Below, piece by piece: positions 50,501 through 53,712 of a stretch of DNA of 53,712 nt (position 1 is its first letter; each line of letters opens with the position of its first letter). The position numbers were made by a program, and so were the translations under genes. The stretch is taken from the NCBI GenBank assembly GCA_009777235.1, contig WRMH01000019.1:1-53712 (forward strand), written 5' to 3'. This stretch comes from Oscillospiraceae bacterium. GTDB taxonomy: Bacteria; Bacillota; Clostridia; Oscillospirales; Oscillospiraceae. The notes beneath the pieces are model-generated. The model searched no databases and was not told the DNA's origin. It worked only from the letters and a program-made list of their open reading frames with translations.

Positions 50501-50806
50501 GAAAGGAATATCAAAAAGCTCGGTCAGCCACCGGCAAACCAAGGCGGCAAATCCGGCTATTTCGCCATCCGCGTTCAAAAACGCCTCTGTGGTTGGAACA
50601 GCCCCATAAACAAGATGAGAATAACGGTCTTTTATCGCTTCGATTTCGGCGATTTCTTTCTCTGTAACACCGGGGATGTCGAGGTAAGAGGAAAAAACCC
50701 CCGCATCCGCCGATCCGGGCGTGTCGGAAACATTGCATCCGGAGCATAGTATCAGTATAAATAACGCGCAAAGTAAAGATGAAATAAATTTGCGGATAGT
50801 CCTCAT
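47534..50806 (-). CDS. Hybrid histidine kinase with two solute-binding sensors, PAS and receiver
   Basis: A 1090-residue sensor. The N-terminus is a signal or lipoprotein-like segment (LCALFILILCSGC), then two SBP_bac_3 domains (~45-285 and ~300-535), TM helix ~545-565 (IIGTIIAMALILAMLTFIYV), PAS ~585-705, HisKA with H715 in MSHEIRTPMNSI, HATPase (NLLSNAVKFTTSG, GTGLGLTIVKSMVELMGG), and a C-terminal receiver with D1022. No HPt follows, so phosphate must leave to another protein. The start at 50806 has GGGGG. It is a paralogue of the kinase at 50890. Confidence 0.92.
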   Translation of the reverse strand: MRTIRKFISSLLCALFILILCSGCNVSDTPGSADAGVFSSYLDIPGVTEKEIAEIEAIKDRYSHLVYGAVPTTEAFLNADGEIAGFAALVCRWLTELFDIPFVPTLLPTFDIFTVLEKGEIDFTGDMRVTEERRQSYIVTDPIALRSMITVRYKNAPPLETIALSRPLRYGFLNNSASIADVAAVTEPGSYETVLIDAYGVVSMMLPEGTLDALIVVNVAEAAVASDDNLVIGNFHPPIFSPVSLVTAKEELAPIISVVQKALDSGAIFHLNELYNNGYWEYRKFLLQQRLTEEEIAYIQNNPIIPLAAEYYNYPISFYHARESSWQGICHDVLHEIEALTGLKFEVINGSNTKWPELMQLLESGEASIISELIHAPERDDYFIWPESSFLSDRSVLISSSSHRNINANEVYAVKVGLGKGNRHADLFHRWFPDHKDYVEFESQSDAFNALIRGEVDMVMGGSLSLLWLTNYLEMPDYKINILFEDNFESSFGFNKDAVILRSIIDKSMMLIDTEMVVTKWRNRTYDYRLMLAEAQLPWIIGTIIAMALILAMLTFIYVRDRKRSKAIALMKARTDAILKNIPGMVFQQLYDPPHYTYTFVSDGCEDLTGYSPDEILSGKVTLHDLVHPDDIDFILQLAEETIPKGLPFETTFKMTTRDGSEKWIWERSRLIKKTADGSPSIIEGYYADVTERRQLEAAELASRAKSEFLAIMSHEIRTPMNSIMGFAELALDKTAESQTKDYLTKITDSAGWLLNIINDILDISKIESGKMELEHVPFALTDVLTRCQSVILPAVKEKDLDLRIYVEPTHGKKLIGDPIRLYQVLMNLLSNAVKFTTSGTIRFSASVRTLPEAHPPQPGDGDNFITVYFEVQDSGIGITPDQISKIFDPFTQADISTTRNYGGTGLGLTIVKSMVELMGGELKVESSPGHGSSFNFCLTFETTGSIETEYETDDFDISVKPRFDGLVLICDDNPMNREVVCEHLDRVGLRSVTAENGQIGLDMVKERMEKGEKPFDLILMDIFMPVMDGVEAASKITKLNTGTPVVAMTANVMASELEKYRNNGMPDCLSKPFTTKELWRMLRSYLKTI

Positions 50807-50889
50807 TTGGCAGCCCCCGATTATTGATGAATAATGTATAACGCATAATGAAATTTGCGGATGCGGTCGGTTGATTATTATGGCTTTGG

Positions 50890-53712
50890 TTATTTTTCGA
50901 GCTCAGCCGTTATAATTTCAATACATTTAGTAAATTCGGTATCCAGTACGCTAAGGAGCGCGTCAGGTATATCAAAGTTGTCGGCTTTTGAATTTATTAT
51001 ACGCAAAAACTGCGCTTCGACATCAGCCGCGGCTTTTTGCAAGTCGGTCATGCCTATCATCCCCGCGTTGCCTTTCAAGCTGTGAACTATTCTGTGGGCG
51101 GCAGGGATATCGCCCGCTACCAGCGTTTCGATAAGCTCCGCGTAACTGCCTTTGTTGTTTTTAAGAAAACTGGGATAAAAGCTCTTGTATAGCTCAAGGT
51201 CGTCAGGATCGCCGGCATTGTTTTTTTCATCAATCGTTTGGCTTTTCTCCGCGCTGTCCGTGCCGGAAGCCTTGGGCATTTTTGCCTTACTTGATGTGAA
51301 GTGTTTTATAAGAATCCGCCATATTTGTTTGGTTGTAAACGGCTTGCTCAAACAGTCGAACATTCCGATATTTTTATACTTTTCAATTTCTCCGGTCATT
51401 ACGTTTGCCGTCATCGCTACGATAGGCGTTCCCGTATTGAGCTTTGTTATCTTTGACGCGGCTTCAAGCCCGTCCATGACCGGCATAAAAATATCCATGA
51501 AAATCAAATCAAAGGGTTTTTCGCCTTTCTGTTGGCGTTCCGTCACCATATCTACGGCGATTTTTCCGTTTTCCGCCACAAGTGTTTTAAGACCCACCCG
51601 GAAAAGATGTTCACAGACGACCTCGCGGTTCATTGCGTTGTCGTCGCAAATCAGAACCAAGCCGTTGAAATGCGGCTTTTCAATCGCGGCATAAGCAGAG
51701 TCGGTTTCGAAATCTTCGGCTGTTTCCGTCAACTCAAAGCTAAGCTCGAAGCTGAACTTACTGCCTTGCCCAAGCTCGCTTTCTGCTGTGAGTGTCCCGC
51801 CCATGAGTTCTACCATGTTCTTTACTATAGTGAGCCCGAGACCCGTGCCGCCGTAATTGCGGGTCGTACTGATGTCTGCTTGGGTAAACGGTTCAAATAT
51901 CTTTTCGATCTGCGCGGGAGCAATGCCAACGCCTGTATCCGCGACTTCAAAATACATTGTGCATTTTTCGGGTTCAGCTGCTCTGTCTTTTTCTGTCAAA
52001 TCAGATTCGGCGCTGTGAGCAGGCGTCTTGTTGAGCACTGTGAATAGGATCGTTCCCTCTTTAGTAAACTTGACGGCGTTGGACAGAAGATTTATAAGAA
52101 TCTGATAAAGCCGTATTGGATCGCCGATTGGCCTTTTGCCGACGAGCGGCTCGGCGTGAATCTGTAAATCTAAGCGTTTTTCCGTGATTGCGGGAAGTAT
52201 GACTGATTGACAACGCGAAAAGACATCTTCAAAGTGAAACGGAACAAACTCAAGCTCCATCTTGCCGGATTCTATTTTCGCGATATCCAGAATATCGTTG
52301 ATGATGTTCAAAAGCCACTCTGTGCTGTTTGTGATTTTGCTCAAATAATCCCGGGTTTGCGGTTCTTTGGAATTTTCCTGTGCAAGCTCCGCGAAACCTA
52401 TAATTGAGTTCATCGGAGTTCGGATTTCGTGGCTCATGGTCGCGAGAAACTCAGATTTGGCGGCGTTAGCAAGTTTTGCCGCGGTTTGTTCCGCGAGGAT
52501 TTGCGTTTTTCTTTTCTCGCTTACGTAGAGAAATGCGATAAAAATGAGAGCCAACGCTAAAAAGAGAGATATGCCCACTGTCCACGCAACCTGCGTCTGC
52601 GCCTGGGCAAGTCTTAAACGATAGTCAAATGTCTTGCGCAGCCATTGCCCGGAGATTGCTTCGGTGTCTATTGATTCAAGAGCTTTGTCAATAATTCCGC
52701 GAAGAACGGCGGCATCTTTATTTAACCCAAACGTGGATTTTACATAGTTGTCAAAGAGGATATTGGCTTTATATCCCGATATTTCCTGATAGTTTGTCAG
52801 CTGCAAAAGCATATTGTGGGTGTTCATTATCAGGTCTACTTCGCCGTTTTCGAGCGCATTGAACGCTTCGCTCATGCTGCCGTACAAGACAGTGTTATTA
52901 TGTTCAGGAAACCATCTGTAAAACAGCTCTGTATACGCGTTTCCGATACCCAACCCCACTCTTGCGGAGTAAACTTCATTTATGCTGATGTCGGGAAACT
53001 CCGTTTTGGATAACAGCGCGGTCTGATCTTTTAAAAAGACAGTTTCCGGCCATATGAATCTGCCTTCGCGCTCTGAAGAACGAATCAGCTCTGAGACTAT
53101 CAGGGCTTCTCCGCTCTCGAGCATAGAGAGTAAATCAGACCAGCTCGTGTCTGTTTCGTTGATGATCCGAAATTCAAGCCCTGTCAAGCCTGCTACTTCG
53201 CGGAGCACGTCATGGCTTATCCCCTGCCACTGCTCTTCATAAATGTTGTAGAAACTAAGCGGGTATGAGTTGGACTCTGCGGCAAAAGGAATGACGGGAT
53301 TGGCTTTAATGAAATCCAGCTCGATATCCGTGAGCTGACTTGTGAATCTGTTTTGTTGGTAGTGCTCGTAACCTTGACTGTACAGCGCGGCAAAATGGTG
53401 CATCCCGCCCTCGTCAAGCACTCTTTGCACAACTGATATTACCGGCGACAGTTCTTGTTTTTGAGCGGTTAGGGAAACAGGAGTGAATATGATAGGGAGA
53501 AAATCCGACATGACTATATCGCTGTAAGTTTCGAAAAACGCCTCCGCGACGTTCTCAATAATGAGCGCGTCGGCCTGTCCTGATTTTAAGAGTTCATACG
53601 CTTCGTCAACTTCTCTTATCAGGATAAGCTCAAAATCTTCAAGAGCATATTGCGAAACGTCGTCAATGTTTGTCGTCCCCTCAAGCAATGCGTATCTCGG
53701 CAGGCGGTTTGA
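50890..53712 (-). CDS. Hybrid histidine kinase with solute-binding sensors, receiver and HPt (5' end outside window)
   Basis: The 941 visible codons stay open to the window edge, so the start is missing; the first listed start codon (TTG 53688) is internal. Sensor domains of SBP_bac_3 type (first partial, second ~110-350), TM ~365-390, HisKA (MSHEIRTPMNSI), HATPase (NLLSNAVKFTKEG), receiver (FDLIFMDIFMP), and C-terminal HPt (HRIVHSLKGNAGMIG). It lacks the PAS domain of the 47534 paralogue but keeps an HPt. Likely senses amino acids or similar solutes. Confidence 0.92.
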   Translation of the reverse strand, partial: SNRLPRYALLEGTTNIDDVSQYALEDFELILIREVDEAYELLKSGQADALIIENVAEAFFETYSDIVMSDFLPIIFTPVSLTAQKQELSPVISVVQRVLDEGGMHHFAALYSQGYEHYQQNRFTSQLTDIELDFIKANPVIPFAAESNSYPLSFYNIYEEQWQGISHDVLREVAGLTGLEFRIINETDTSWSDLLSMLESGEALIVSELIRSSEREGRFIWPETVFLKDQTALLSKTEFPDISINEVYSARVGLGIGNAYTELFYRWFPEHNNTVLYGSMSEAFNALENGEVDLIMNTHNMLLQLTNYQEISGYKANILFDNYVKSTFGLNKDAAVLRGIIDKALESIDTEAISGQWLRKTFDYRLRLAQAQTQVAWTVGISLFLALALIFIAFLYVSEKRKTQILAEQTAAKLANAAKSEFLATMSHEIRTPMNSIIGFAELAQENSKEPQTRDYLSKITNSTEWLLNIINDILDIAKIESGKMELEFVPFHFEDVFSRCQSVILPAITEKRLDLQIHAEPLVGKRPIGDPIRLYQILINLLSNAVKFTKEGTILFTVLNKTPAHSAESDLTEKDRAAEPEKCTMYFEVADTGVGIAPAQIEKIFEPFTQADISTTRNYGGTGLGLTIVKNMVELMGGTLTAESELGQGSKFSFELSFELTETAEDFETDSAYAAIEKPHFNGLVLICDDNAMNREVVCEHLFRVGLKTLVAENGKIAVDMVTERQQKGEKPFDLIFMDIFMPVMDGLEAASKITKLNTGTPIVAMTANVMTGEIEKYKNIGMFDCLSKPFTTKQIWRILIKHFTSSKAKMPKASGTDSAEKSQTIDEKNNAGDPDDLELYKSFYPSFLKNNKGSYAELIETLVAGDIPAAHRIVHSLKGNAGMIGMTDLQKAAADVEAQFLRIINSKADNFDIPDALLSVLDTEFTKCIEIITAELEK

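Overview
The window looks like a contig from an anaerobic, Gram-positive Bacillota genome, most likely Clostridia. The evidence is a tmRNA tag that starts GKT, lipoproteins with a conventional lipobox, strong AGGAGG-type ribosome binding sites, near-consensus sigma-A promoters, a flagellin, DUF4214 surface proteins and a pilus-like locus with DUF4860. No rRNA, tRNA, CRISPR array or phage module was seen. The first ~124 bases are homopolymer runs that look like a sequencing or assembly artefact, and the last gene runs off the right end.

Layout: 0.1-1.6 kb holds a gene tail, smpB and ssrA (tmRNA). 1.7-5.1 kb holds a very large secreted DUF4214 protein, followed by ~950 bp of non-coding DNA with a GGCT microsatellite. 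6-8.5 kb holds an orphan XRE regulator, pyrF and a Fic AMP-transferase. 8.8-13.7 kb holds an orphan flagellin, a FecCD-type metal or oxyanion ABC importer split over two strands, and a ModE-like regulator. 13.9-20.3 kb is an AT-richer accessory stretch (XRE protein with glycine repeats, C39-like secreted peptidase, lipoprotein, two methyltransferases, a DUF5680 protein, a P-loop kinase) whose broken repeats record an old tandem duplication. 20.5-26.8 kb holds a cysteine desulfurase-like enzyme, a RelE/antitoxin pair, a Cache-GGDEF diguanylate cyclase, a MalT/LuxR-like regulator and a candidate small RNA. 27-28.1 kb holds a second DUF4214 protein.

28.6-36.5 kb is a sulfur and cysteine cluster: PatB-type C-S lyase, a cystathionine gamma-synthase/lyase, a sulfonate-type ABC importer and two cysteine synthases. 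After cdsA come three tandem response regulators and PilT on the minus strand. On the plus strand follow a transglutaminase lipoprotein, a Cache hybrid kinase, a PilC/GspF protein and four small pilin-like proteins. Two paralogous hybrid kinases with solute-binding sensor domains close the window. Together 37.6-53.7 kb reads as a sensory locus built around a type IV pilus or type II secretion-like machine.

The most unusual layer is non-coding. Three families of short palindromic elements are dispersed through the window: a 100-bp family, a 160-bp family and a core-plus-variable-arm family. They abut or supply stop codons, a C-terminal extension and a Shine-Dalgarno sequence to neighbouring genes. 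A compact promoter-to-terminator unit at 26.81-26.92 kb is the best candidate for an undescribed small RNA.
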